Assembly: GCA_035578005.1 (NCBI GenBank)
Contig: DATJYK010000453.1
Coordinates: 1-64,000, forward strand
Source of the DNA: Gp13-AA77 sp035578005
GTDB taxonomy: Bacteria > Acidobacteriota > Terriglobia > UBA7540
DNA length: 64,000 nucleotides
Direction: 5' to 3'
Below the pieces are notes generated by a model. The model saw nothing but the letters and a program-made list of their open reading frames with translations. It had not been told where the DNA came from and did no database searches. Of this stretch, positions 56,381-64,000 are shown piece by piece; position 1 is the first letter of the stretch; each line of letters starts with the position of its first letter. The translations under genes were made by a program, and so were the position numbers.

Positions 56381-57602
56381 GCTGTCTCCGCAGCTCCTCC
56401 GCCATCGTTCTAAGTTCCACCAGCTTGCTCATCATGGGGTAATTTCCATGCCACTGCACGAAGTCAGCGCCGCCCATGAACGCGCCGTGCTTGGAGGTGC
56501 GGCCGTCATAATGCCAGAGGTCGAAGTAGACGAAGTCGATGGGATGCGAAAACGGCGGCCCGGTAAGCGCTCCATCTTTGTGCAGGCCGTCCATGATGGC
56601 TTGCGCCTCTTTCACCTTGGCGTTGGTGTCTTCCACAACTTTCTCGGCGCGCGCGTAGACGTCATCCACCAGCGGAGCCGTGTGGCATTGGGTACAGACC
56701 TGTTTCATCGCGGCCTGCGCCCGTGCGTAGTTGGGCCGCTTCTCGGTGATGGCATTGGCCAGGTAGTAGGAGAGCCGCTCGGAAGGGTCATGCGTGAACT
56801 TCTGTCCATTGAGGCCGCTCATGTGGCACGTAACGCACGTAGGCACGAACATATCGCGGGTAGTGAGCTTTTGCGGATCGGCGTCAAGATTCAACAGGCT
56901 GCGCTGCGCCGTAAACAGGATTCCGTGACGCGATTCCTGGTAGATCTCGATTTGGGAGTGATCAGGCCCGAGGTGACACTGGCCGCAAGTGGTGGGCAGG
57001 CGCGCCAGCGCCACCGACGCAGTGTGACGCGAATGGCAAGAGGTACAGGTACCGATCGTCCCATCGGCGTTGGGCCGTCCTACGCTGTGGCATTGATCGC
57101 ATCCACCGGCCATGGCTGTGCCGCCTTCGAGCTGAACGAAGGGATGGGGTGGACGGCGCGTGCCGCCCGGCTGATACTGTTCGGAGAACGCCACCTGCTC
57201 CGGCGTCAGCCCCTGCTGGCCGTAGATCGCGGCCCAGGCCGGCGCTGCGTGCCGGCTGCGCAGAAATTCCTGGTAGATTTGCTCGTGGCAACTCCGGCAG
57301 TTTCCTGCCGTGAGGTGCTTGGCAATCACGAATCCGTGGTGATCCTCCTTTTCCTGGCCCGCCGCGGGCTGGTGGCAATCGAGACAATTTACGTTCTTGC
57401 GGGCGTGCACACTCAGCTCGTACTCGTGTACCACGGAGTAGGTCTGGTTGTAGTGACACTCTGCACACTTGCCGGTGGCACGCACCAGGGCCGCACTCGG
57501 CTGCTCAGTTTCCATCTTGGGGCGCTGCCGGTTAATCAGGAATGCCGCTACCACCAGGGCGAAGCCGAGGACAACGGCAATGAAGACCGAGCGGAAGGAC
57601 AT
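56370..57602 (-). CDS. Octaheme hydroxylamine-oxidoreductase-like cytochrome c, membrane anchored
   Basis: The 410-residue product has a single N-terminal helix (residues 5-22) and eight CxxCH haem sites: Cys 46, 73, 102, 168, 186, 206, 256 and 303. Spacing and motifs (CGQCHLGPDHSQIE, ESRHG, KHGAF...FVQWHGNYP) match the octaheme HAO group, which oxidises hydroxylamine or reduces nitrite/hydroxylamine. Whether the Tyr that cross-links the catalytic haem in oxidising enzymes is present needs an alignment, so direction is undecided. ATG 57602 has GAGGG upstream; the frame is open to 57656. The next gene overlaps it. Confidence 0.88.
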   Translation of the reverse strand: MSFRSVFIAVVLGFALVVAAFLINRQRPKMETEQPSAALVRATGKCAECHYNQTYSVVHEYELSVHARKNVNCLDCHQPAAGQEKEDHHGFVIAKHLTAGNCRSCHEQIYQEFLRSRHAAPAWAAIYGQQGLTPEQVAFSEQYQPGGTRRPPHPFVQLEGGTAMAGGCDQCHSVGRPNADGTIGTCTSCHSRHTASVALARLPTTCGQCHLGPDHSQIEIYQESRHGILFTAQRSLLNLDADPQKLTTRDMFVPTCVTCHMSGLNGQKFTHDPSERLSYYLANAITEKRPNYARAQAAMKQVCTQCHTAPLVDDVYARAEKVVEDTNAKVKEAQAIMDGLHKDGALTGPPFSHPIDFVYFDLWHYDGRTSKHGAFMGGADFVQWHGNYPMMSKLVELRTMAEELRRQHGK

Positions 57603-57709
57603 GGCAGAACCCTCGGTGGGCGATTTTACCTCAGTTCTAATGACTCGGGATGGCAATATTGGGCTCCCCGGGTAGGCTGGCAGCTAGTTAACTCTATGAT
57701 ATACAGTTG

Positions 57710-58366
57710 TCACAATCCTTGTCGGGTCGTTCCACCCTCCGCCAGTTCAAGTTGCTCATAACAAGTCACATTCCCAGTTTGATCGTACTGCCGGTGACTT
57801 GGCGACGACATTTCGGCACCGGAGACAGCGCTCTTGCCTTGGCGGGACCTTGCACTGCTGCCTATCGAGGACTGTTTCATAGCCAGGGGGCCTCCGGGTG
57901 ATTTGATTGGTTTGCCTGAACTCCTGCTTTTCTGGCACGTTCCCCAGACTTCCTCGAACTCGGCTTGGAAACGGGCGACCCCTTCCGCCTCCTTCCACAT
58001 CTGGCGCAGCACCCCTTCCGCCGCCTGCCGCTCCTGCTCGACCACCTTGCGTAAGAACTGGTGAAACCGGGGCGAGCCTGGCCCCCAAGTGCGAGCAAGC
58101 CAGCGGCGCAGTAAATCCATTTGCATGATGCCGATGCGCTCGCTCGGCGCGCGAGTCTTAGCGCAAAGCTGCCTGATTAAGCCCGGCGGAAAGCCCAGCT
58201 TACGGATGAACTCGGTAAACAAGGCTGAGCGGCCCCCATGCTTGAGCGCATTGAGGCGCAGTCTGTATTTGCCCTCTGCCGTGCGCGGTCCGGTGGACTT
58301 CCGGACGTTGGCGCGATGGGCAGCCAGAAAGGCGGGAGTGCGTTTGGGAGATTTGCGCAACGGCAT
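57710..58366 (-). CDS. STGPRT.EGK-motif protein (second member), unknown function
   Basis: The 218-residue product contains HRANVRKSTGPRTAEGKYR near residues 18-36 and LNALKHGGRS, the same N-terminal pattern as the protein at 14076. The rest differs: a helical Arg-rich middle (residues 70-150) and a Ser/Gln-rich tail. No catalytic motif is seen. It lies between the octaheme cytochrome and phosphatase genes and looks like an accessory insertion. The ribosome site before ATG 58366 (AAGGG) is modest. I see no AAACRAACCC words near it, unlike the first member. Confidence 0.6.
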   Translation of the reverse strand: MPLRKSPKRTPAFLAAHRANVRKSTGPRTAEGKYRLRLNALKHGGRSALFTEFIRKLGFPPGLIRQLCAKTRAPSERIGIMQMDLLRRWLARTWGPGSPRFHQFLRKVVEQERQAAEGVLRQMWKEAEGVARFQAEFEEVWGTCQKSRSSGKPIKSPGGPLAMKQSSIGSSARSRQGKSAVSGAEMSSPSHRQYDQTGNVTCYEQLELAEGGTTRQGL

Positions 58367-58513
58367 GTGCCCTTTATAACCGGGTCGAATGAGAAGGTGG
58401 ATACAAGCAGGAATAACGGCACTGATTATTTGGGCGCCTGGAATCAGTGGATTAGCCTGTGAATTTCGGGTGACAGTCAGGCTTGTCTCGAGCGGGCGTG
58501 CAGATCCTATACA

Positions 58514-58555
58514 CTCTGGATCTTGGGTGTTGCGCTCTGGATTTTGGGTGTGGCG
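58514..58555 (+). repeat. Tandem repeat, two 21-base units
   Basis: ctctggatcttgggtgttgcg (58514-58534) is followed directly by a copy with two changes (58535-58555). The 58367-58633 gap holds nothing else I can name. Confidence 0.7.
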
Positions 58556-58633
58556 CTGTTCCTTCCGCGAGTTACTTCCATGAACAACAGCTTAGGGAAC
58601 TCTCAGCACCTTGTGGAGGATTTTGAAATGTGT

Positions 58634-60052
58634 TCAGACTACATCGATGACAATGAGGGTGATGTCGTCCTGCTGGGCCAGCGAGGCAGGTTGCCAATGG
58701 CGTATCTCGGAGAGCACTTGATCCGATAAGTCAGAAGGTGAGCGCGACTGATAACTGCGGACGACTTCTTCAAGCTTGCAGTCGCCAAACGAATCGCCGC
58801 TGGCATTCTCGGGTTCAATCACGCCGTCGGTGTAAAGCAAGAAGCGGTCGCCCGAGTCGATGGGCAGATCAAGAACGGGATAGTCGGGATCCGCGTTGAC
58901 TCCAAACAGTAGGCCGTTGCTTTCGATACGTTCCAACTTCCCTTCCCGCCAGCGCAGAAGCGGCGGGTGCCCGGCTGCAGAATACAATGCCTTGCGATTT
59001 TCGATATCAAGCCAGAGGTAGGCTGCAGAGGCGAACTGGTCACGGATTTGCGGGAATAGGATGCGGTTTAACCCGTGCAACACTTCACGCGGGTCATGCG
59101 CACAGGACGCGACGGACTGCATCGCCACCTTGATCATTGAAGCGATCAGCGCAGCCGGGACACCGTGTCCGGTGACGTCCGCCACCAGGAAGCCAACCCG
59201 CTTGCCATCGATAGGAACGAACTCGTAGAAGTCGCCAGCGACGGCGGTCATAGGCTGATAGGCCACCGCAATGTGGAGGTTCTGGACCTCGGGGATGGTG
59301 GCGGGAAGGATCGAGAGTTGCAACCTTCGGGCAACCGCAAGTTCATTTTCAATCGACATCAAACGGCGCTCGTTGGCAACGATGCTTTCGATGGCGACGT
59401 ACCCGAACGAGAGTAGGAACACGGCAAAAGCGCTGTGGTCCAGGATATGCGGCGGGGGCGGATAATGCAGGCGACGTGCCAGGTTGACCCAAAGAGCCTC
59501 AATGGCGAATACCAGCGTGCCAAGGGCTAGAACGCGGCGATTGGGGAGCGCCATAAATCGGTCAGATAATTTCTCCACGCTGACGACGATGATGAGGATG
59601 AGAAGGAGGCAAACTACAAGGAAATGGTTGTACGGCATGAACTTGTTCTGGGAGCCGCCGAACACGAACCCGCCAATGCCGGCTACTGCCACGGCCGTCC
59701 CGGCGAAGACGACGATCTTGACAAGAAGCCGAAGTCTACCGAGGCTCAATTCCAAGATGGCCAACGAGGCAACGACTACGACCAGGTATGCGGCCACCAC
59801 GTTCACATAGGGAACGCTTGCCTGAATCGGGCGCGGCAGAGCCGCAACGACGGCCGGCGATCGGGTCAGCAGTGAGACTCCGTACATCGCGCTCCAGATT
59901 CCGAGCCAAACAAAAAGCCGCGCTCCGCTGCGCCGACGAATGGCAGCGATCGAGCTGGCTCCCCACATCTGCGAAGCGAGAAACAGGAACCCTGCCCCTG
60001 AAATGATGTCATCGAGCTGGCCGCGGAGCATCGCCAGAACTTGGTCTTCCAA
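58634..60052 (-). CDS. Membrane-bound SpoIIE/PP2C-type serine phosphatase
   Basis: The 472-residue protein has about six to seven N-terminal helices (residues 15-215), a short linker coiled coil (NERRLMSIENELAVARRLQ) and a C-terminal PP2C-like SpoIIE domain (240-472) with metal-binding acids in VAGDFYEF, ADVTGHGVPAAL, LYTDGVIE and QQDDITL. It probably dephosphorylates an anti-anti-sigma factor in response to a membrane signal, as RsbU does. No Rsb or sigma genes are adjacent. It is divergent from the esterase-like gene at 60108. Confidence 0.9.
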   Translation of the reverse strand: MEDQVLAMLRGQLDDIISGAGFLFLASQMWGASSIAAIRRRSGARLFVWLGIWSAMYGVSLLTRSPAVVAALPRPIQASVPYVNVVAAYLVVVVASLAILELSLGRLRLLVKIVVFAGTAVAVAGIGGFVFGGSQNKFMPYNHFLVVCLLLILIIVVSVEKLSDRFMALPNRRVLALGTLVFAIEALWVNLARRLHYPPPPHILDHSAFAVFLLSFGYVAIESIVANERRLMSIENELAVARRLQLSILPATIPEVQNLHIAVAYQPMTAVAGDFYEFVPIDGKRVGFLVADVTGHGVPAALIASMIKVAMQSVASCAHDPREVLHGLNRILFPQIRDQFASAAYLWLDIENRKALYSAAGHPPLLRWREGKLERIESNGLLFGVNADPDYPVLDLPIDSGDRFLLYTDGVIEPENASGDSFGDCKLEEVVRSYQSRSPSDLSDQVLSEIRHWQPASLAQQDDITLIVIDVV

Positions 60053-60107
60053 ACGCCCCTCCCAAACATCGACAAGATATCATGGTAGACGTGGAAGGAG
60101 TTCTCTC

Positions 60108-61802
60108 GTGTACACACAACGCTTGTCCCTAATTGTGTTCTTTGTGGTCGCCGTTTGCGGTAAGGCGACTCTTGCGATCGAGCCGGAACTCAAGCTGGGC
60201 CACGTTCGTGAGAGCAGTCTGAGCCCAGGTGAAGCGCAGTCGTTCGTGGTTTCACTCGCCGATGGCGATTTTGCCCAGATCGCAGTGAACCCTCGCGGGC
60301 AGGCACTCTTTGTTAAGACCTACGATCCCTCGGGCAAGCCCTTTCGCGGCGCAGAATTGGGGCCCGACGAGGGCAAGCTCAACTTGGTCGCTGAAGCTGC
60401 GGGCGCCTATCGGGTGGAGGCTGCCGCCGTGGACAAGCGCGCGACCGTGACTTACACCATTGCCCTCGAGAAAGTGGTTACGCTGACGGCGCGGCTCGCG
60501 CCACCCAAGCCCGTGGTGGAGAGCCAGCGGATTCGAGCCTTGCGGGCTTCGGTGGAGCGCAGGGAACGGGACAGCGTCGACTCTTTTTGGGAGGAGGTCA
60601 AGAGGGCTGGGGCGCCGCTGATCGAGCCGATTGCGGGCGATCGAGAGAACATGGCGGTCACCTTCCTTTGGAAAGGCAGACCCGATACGCAGAATGTGAT
60701 GGTGCTCTGGCTTCCCTATGCCGGCGTGGCACCCGACGAGTACCTCATGACGCGTTTGAGTGGGACCAATGTCTGGTACAAGACGATCAAGGTGGACCGG
60801 AAGATGCGGCTCGCGTATACGCTGGCTCCCAATGCCGCCCGGTTGCATCCCTTGTCGCTAGGTATCGACAACGAAGCGATCACCATGATCGCGGCAGCGG
60901 CGAGGCCGGATCCGTTGAACCCCAAGCGCTACCGCGTCGACCCGCAGAGCGTGGATGCGCCGGAATATCGCGGGCAGTCGGTCCTCGAGATGCCGGATGC
61001 CCCGCCGCAGCCGTGGATCGCCCGGCGGCCCGGCGTTCCCGCCGGACGAGTCGACGAGCATCGATTCAAGAGCACGGCGCTGAACAACGAGCGGGAGATC
61101 GCCATCTACCTGCCACCCCAGTATTCGCCGCATGCCGAGCCCTATCCGCTGCTCGTCTTGTTCGACGAAGACGCCTATCTCAGCCTGGTTCCCACACCCA
61201 CGATCCTAGACAACCTGATCTCGGAGGCGCGAATTCCGCCAGTAGTCGCGCTCTTGGTCGGCAACGCACCGGGCGACGCGCGCGACCGCGAGCTAGCCTG
61301 CAATCCGGAGTTCAACCGGGCTTTAGTCACCGAACTGCTGCCTTGGGCGCACCGTTTATATAGCTTCACGAGTGACCCTCGCCACACCGTTGTGGGCGGG
61401 TCGAGCCGCGGAGGCCTCGCTGCTGCCTGCGCCGGTCTGTGGCAACCGGAGACATTTGGCAATGTCCTCGCGCAATCCGGCTCTTTCCATTTGACTCCGC
61501 CGTCAGCCAGCAATACGACAGATTCCACCTCGGAGCCCAATTGGCTCGCGCGTCAGTTCATCTCGAGCCCCAAGGAACGGCTGCGCTTTTACCTGGACGC
61601 AGGGAGCGCGGAATTCAACGCGACGGGAGGGGCTGACTCCATCCTGTTTTGCACTCGCACGTTACGCGACGTGCTGCGAGCCAAGGGCTACGAAGTGCAC
61701 TTTCAGGAGTTCGCCGGCGGACACGACTACCTTGGTTGGCGGGGCACCCTCGCCGACGGCCTGATTGTGCTATTGGATGATGCTGCGTCCAAGACGCCGT
61801 AG
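60108..61802 (+). CDS. Secreted enterochelin-esterase-like alpha/beta hydrolase
   Basis: The 564-residue product has a signal peptide, an N-terminal beta domain (residues 30-125), a Fes-type all-beta domain (NMAVTFLWKGRP through VDRKMRLAYTL, about 180-265) and an esterase-D-like hydrolase (315-560). The nucleophilic Ser is in GGSSRGG near residue 430 and the catalytic His in AGGHDYLGWR. Fes enzymes cleave ester-linked siderophores, but secreted versions also act on other esters such as feruloyl or acetyl groups. GTG 60108 has a GGAAGGAG site. The neighbouring CE15 esterase supports a role in polymer de-esterification. Confidence 0.88.
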   Translation: MYTQRLSLIVFFVVAVCGKATLAIEPELKLGHVRESSLSPGEAQSFVVSLADGDFAQIAVNPRGQALFVKTYDPSGKPFRGAELGPDEGKLNLVAEAAGAYRVEAAAVDKRATVTYTIALEKVVTLTARLAPPKPVVESQRIRALRASVERRERDSVDSFWEEVKRAGAPLIEPIAGDRENMAVTFLWKGRPDTQNVMVLWLPYAGVAPDEYLMTRLSGTNVWYKTIKVDRKMRLAYTLAPNAARLHPLSLGIDNEAITMIAAAARPDPLNPKRYRVDPQSVDAPEYRGQSVLEMPDAPPQPWIARRPGVPAGRVDEHRFKSTALNNEREIAIYLPPQYSPHAEPYPLLVLFDEDAYLSLVPTPTILDNLISEARIPPVVALLVGNAPGDARDRELACNPEFNRALVTELLPWAHRLYSFTSDPRHTVVGGSSRGGLAAACAGLWQPETFGNVLAQSGSFHLTPPSASNTTDSTSEPNWLARQFISSPKERLRFYLDAGSAEFNATGGADSILFCTRTLRDVLRAKGYEVHFQEFAGGHDYLGWRGTLADGLIVLLDDAASKTP

Positions 61803-61948
61803 CACGGGCCCGCCTTCGACCCCGAGGTTTTTCAAGGTATTGGGGTCAGACGACAGAAGCAAGCTGCAACGCCGCGGACTTCAGGAATGGGCCTTGCGCC
61901 ACGCCGGTTCCTACGTGGGAGTGAGGTGACCCGCTGCTTGCTGAGTCG

Positions 61949-63643
61949 CTATTCGCCGGGCGGCCGCTGTCCGATGAATCCGTCGGCCCATTTCAGAAAA
62001 TACTTCACATTGGGCGCGTCGGTGTGACCGCCATCGTCCTGCCGCCAGGCAAGCTGGCCGTCGAGCAGTCCGACGTTCACGGGCGGCATTTTGGCCGTGT
62101 GGTAGTCCTCGTTTGCGCCGAGCCCTTTTGCGCCGAGCAGATTGAATACCGGGCTTGCGGCCACGGCCGCCATAAAGCTGCCCTGATGGTCAAGCCACTG
62201 GGCGTCGCCCTTCTCCGGCAGTCCATAGCTGATGAAAGTCAGGCGGGGCGCGCACAAGGCGATCAACTCGTGCGAGTCCACCGGCAGGTCGCCAGGGTTC
62301 TTGCTGCCGAACGTCGCGTCTGACGCGCCATACTTTATGAAGTTGCCGGCCATCCAGTAGTATTCGCCGCCGGTGAGACTCTCCACCGCTTCGCCGAAGT
62401 TGCGGCGCAACAAGGTGGCGCCGCCCTTGCCCGAGGAACCGATAAGAACCATGCCAAAGCGCTGGTCAAACGCCATCGTCACAAGCGCCGCCTTGCCATA
62501 ACGCGAGACGCCTTCGATGCCGACGTGCTTGGCATCCACGGCCGGATCGGTTTCAAGGTAATCGAGCCCGCGCCCTGCGCCCCACGCCCACGCGCGCAGC
62601 GCTCCCCAGTCATCAGGCTTGCGGGGCTGGCCCTTGTTGACCAGTCCGATGATGCCTCGGGTGAGCCCGGCGCCGTTATCGGCCTGGATGCTGGCGGGGT
62701 CGATGGTGGCAAAGCCCCAGCCGTTCGCAATGATTTGCCACGTCGGCGGCGGATCGCCGTCGGCGGTGAACTGGGGCATCTGGAATGGCGGCGGTGTTTG
62801 CAGCTCGTAGGCGGGATGCTGCTCGAAGATCGCTGCGAGCGAGGGATCCTGCCGAACCAGCAGCTCCCTCAGTGCCGCGTTGATCCGCTCCAACTCCTCG
62901 GGCGATGGCTGGGCGGGCGCGGGAAAGCCGCTGCGGCCGAACATCATCAGTACGGGCACCGGACCCTTCGCGTTGGCTGGCGTCACCAGGGTCATGCGGA
63001 TATTCACGTCAATGAGCGGACAGGCCGAATTGTCAACATGCCCCACCAGGTCCTTGGCGACGACGGGACGGAACCCGATAAACTCCTTGTCGGTTGCCTT
63101 CACTGACCACGTGACTTTCGGCACGTCCTTGGGCACCCGGCCATAGACCTCGCGTTCGAAATCCTCAACAATTTCCGGACGACGTTGTTTCCACCACATT
63201 TCCGGCGTCGTGACCTTTTCGCCGTTTTTCAGCGTCAGCGGGTCAGGCAGGTCCGGAAACGGGTTGGCTTTCGATTCGTCGTAGTTGGCGTGATTCGGCG
63301 CTTTCTCATTGCCGCTGGGTCCCGGGCGCAGCGCCTTGATGCCAAGCTGCTGCATCATGTTCTGCTGATCCTGCTCCGCTGTGAAAGTCACGGGCGCCGG
63401 CAGTCCACCTTGGGGATCCTCGAAGGGCGGGGCTTCAGCCCCGCCGATGCTGGGCAATTGCTCTCTTTGTGTCCCGCTCTCGAGGCAGCTTGCTGTTAGT
63501 AAGCTGCTGCGAGAGCGGGACATTGCAGATATTCCATCGGCGCCGCAACGGCGGGGCTGAAGCCCCGCCCTTCCGAGACCCTGGTGAGGCATGCAGGCTA
63601 GCAGCACACCGGCAGCGAGGGCTGATACTGATGTTCGTTTCAT
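61949..63643 (-). CDS. CE15-type glucuronoyl esterase with a palindromic insertion near its N-terminus
   Basis: The 564-residue product has a signal peptide (residues 1-24), then about 51 residues of odd Arg/Ser/Gly/Ala composition (25-75), then the normal enzyme. GVSRYGKAAL holds the nucleophilic Ser of the CE15 GCSR.GKAA motif, and the substrate loops and final His (HTDAPN region) are in place. CE15 enzymes split the ester between lignin and glucuronoxylan. Residues 25-75 are encoded by the inverted repeat at 63422-63573, so the repeat entered in frame just after the signal peptide. ATG 63643 has GGAGGACGTG upstream. The upstream SGNH gene is on the same strand. Confidence 0.85.
   Translation of the reverse strand: MKRTSVSALAAGVLLACMPHQGLGRAGLQPRRCGADGISAMSRSRSSLLTASCLESGTQREQLPSIGGAEAPPFEDPQGGLPAPVTFTAEQDQQNMMQQLGIKALRPGPSGNEKAPNHANYDESKANPFPDLPDPLTLKNGEKVTTPEMWWKQRRPEIVEDFEREVYGRVPKDVPKVTWSVKATDKEFIGFRPVVAKDLVGHVDNSACPLIDVNIRMTLVTPANAKGPVPVLMMFGRSGFPAPAQPSPEELERINAALRELLVRQDPSLAAIFEQHPAYELQTPPPFQMPQFTADGDPPPTWQIIANGWGFATIDPASIQADNGAGLTRGIIGLVNKGQPRKPDDWGALRAWAWGAGRGLDYLETDPAVDAKHVGIEGVSRYGKAALVTMAFDQRFGMVLIGSSGKGGATLLRRNFGEAVESLTGGEYYWMAGNFIKYGASDATFGSKNPGDLPVDSHELIALCAPRLTFISYGLPEKGDAQWLDHQGSFMAAVAASPVFNLLGAKGLGANEDYHTAKMPPVNVGLLDGQLAWRQDDGGHTDAPNVKYFLKWADGFIGQRPPGE
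63422..63573. repeat. Nested palindromic element inside the CE15 gene
   Basis: 24-bp outer arms (63422-63445 and 63550-63573) are exact complements, and each is itself a palindrome. Inner arms tgtcccgctctcg (63470-63482 with 63510-63522) and gcagctt (63485-63491 with 63501-63507) nest inside. The element is translated, with no stop in the used frame. Confidence 0.92.
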
Positions 63644-63659
63644 CACGTCCTCCATAGAC

Positions 63660-63753
63660 GTAGGGCTGGGGCTTGCCCCAGCCTCGTGATATTCGCAACC
63701 CAGTTCAACGAGCAGTTCCAATCGATGAAGGCCGGGGCAAGCCCCGGCCCTAC
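63660..63753. repeat. Inverted repeat with self-palindromic arms
   Basis: 63660-63683 and 63730-63753 are complementary except for two changes that keep each small palindrome intact (ggctggggcttgccccagcc against ggccggggcaagccccggcc). It lies between the SGNH and CE15 genes, in the likely 5' leader of the CE15 gene. Confidence 0.85.
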
Positions 63754-63765
63754 AACGCGCGTCGA

Positions 63766-64000
63766 TCACTTCGCGAAATCAGTGAGCGGAATTGCGGCGG
63801 CCATGGCGCGGTACCCCGCGGGCGAGGGATGCAGGTGGTCGCCAGAGTCATACGCCGGTAGCAGTTGCTCCGGCCGCGCCGGGTCACGCAGAGCTTTATC
63901 AAAGTCAATCACGGCGTCGAAATGGCCGGGCGCACGTATCCATTGATTCACAGCCTGCCGGTCAGCTTCGCCGAGCGGTCCGGGATGGTAAAACGCGGAG
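63766..64000 (-). CDS. SGNH/GDSL-type hydrolase, C-terminal part (cut by window end)
   Basis: About 77 residues are visible, entering from the right edge and stopping at 63766. They contain VIDFDKALRDP and the catalytic Asp-His block DHLHPSPAGYRAMA, the last conserved block of SGNH hydrolases. The Ser and Asn/Gly blocks lie outside. It is likely a secreted carbohydrate esterase, given the CE15 esterase next on the same strand. Confidence 0.85.
   Translation of the reverse strand, partial: SAFYHPGPLGEADRQAVNQWIRAPGHFDAVIDFDKALRDPARPEQLLPAYDSGDHLHPSPAGYRAMAAAIPLTDFAK

Overview
The window is high-GC bacterial DNA that looks like Acidobacteriota (soil type). I infer this from the gene families: three long Oar-like TonB-dependent receptors with an N-terminal carboxypeptidase-regulatory-like domain, two ADOP-type ABC permeases (one with a PadR repressor), a CRTAC1/ASPIC-UnbV protein between secreted TPR proteins, Tat-exported sugar isomerase and Gfo/Idh/MocA proteins, a CE15 glucuronoyl esterase and an S53 sedolisin. 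No plasmid, phage structural or CRISPR genes are visible.

Layout. 1-7.0 kb: the end of a transposase abuts a truncated cytochrome c gene; then come a TPR protein, a CRTAC1-type gene broken by one in-frame amber codon, an integrase tail, a tRNA with anticodon CAT, and a second TPR protein. 7.1-13.0 kb: a repeat-rich leader, then an Oar-like receptor, a Tat-exported TIM-barrel isomerase and a class II aldolase. 13.2-15.2 kb: a lower-GC accessory patch with a uracil-DNA-glycosylase-like protein, a protein with an STGPxT..GK motif followed by an AAACRAACCC repeat array, and large palindromes. 15.3-30.9 kb: mostly single genes: NYN-LOTUS protein, SYLF protein, class I aldolase, oxidoreductase, MerR regulator with its operator, TypA, a GtaA-like glutaminase, a PIG-L deacetylase, an ABC-F ATPase, and two members of one small secreted family. 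31-36.3 kb: a second receptor, a RhaT-like transporter and a ROK kinase. 36.5-41.4 kb: a metal-type RND pump without an outer-membrane factor. 41.5-49.6 kb: a third receptor, the sedolisin with a long leader, and an isomerase/oxidoreductase operon. 49.9-57.6 kb: PadR plus ADOP, a second ADOP, and an octaheme HAO-like cytochrome overlapping a polytopic membrane protein. 57.7-64 kb: a second STGP-type protein, a SpoIIE-type phosphatase, an enterochelin-esterase-like hydrolase, the CE15 esterase and the end of an SGNH hydrolase.

Working picture. Much of the coding capacity serves plant- or microbe-derived polymer use: outer-membrane receptors for uptake, secreted esterases, protease and glutaminase, then isomerases, oxidoreductases, aldolases and a sugar kinase. 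The parts most worth a second look are the AAACRAACCC arrays and their possible link to STGP proteins, a series of palindromes built from smaller palindromes (one inside the CE15 coding sequence, in frame), the octaheme cytochrome/membrane protein pair, the structured leader of the sedolisin gene, and the paired unknown secreted family at 22.1 and 28.3 kb.
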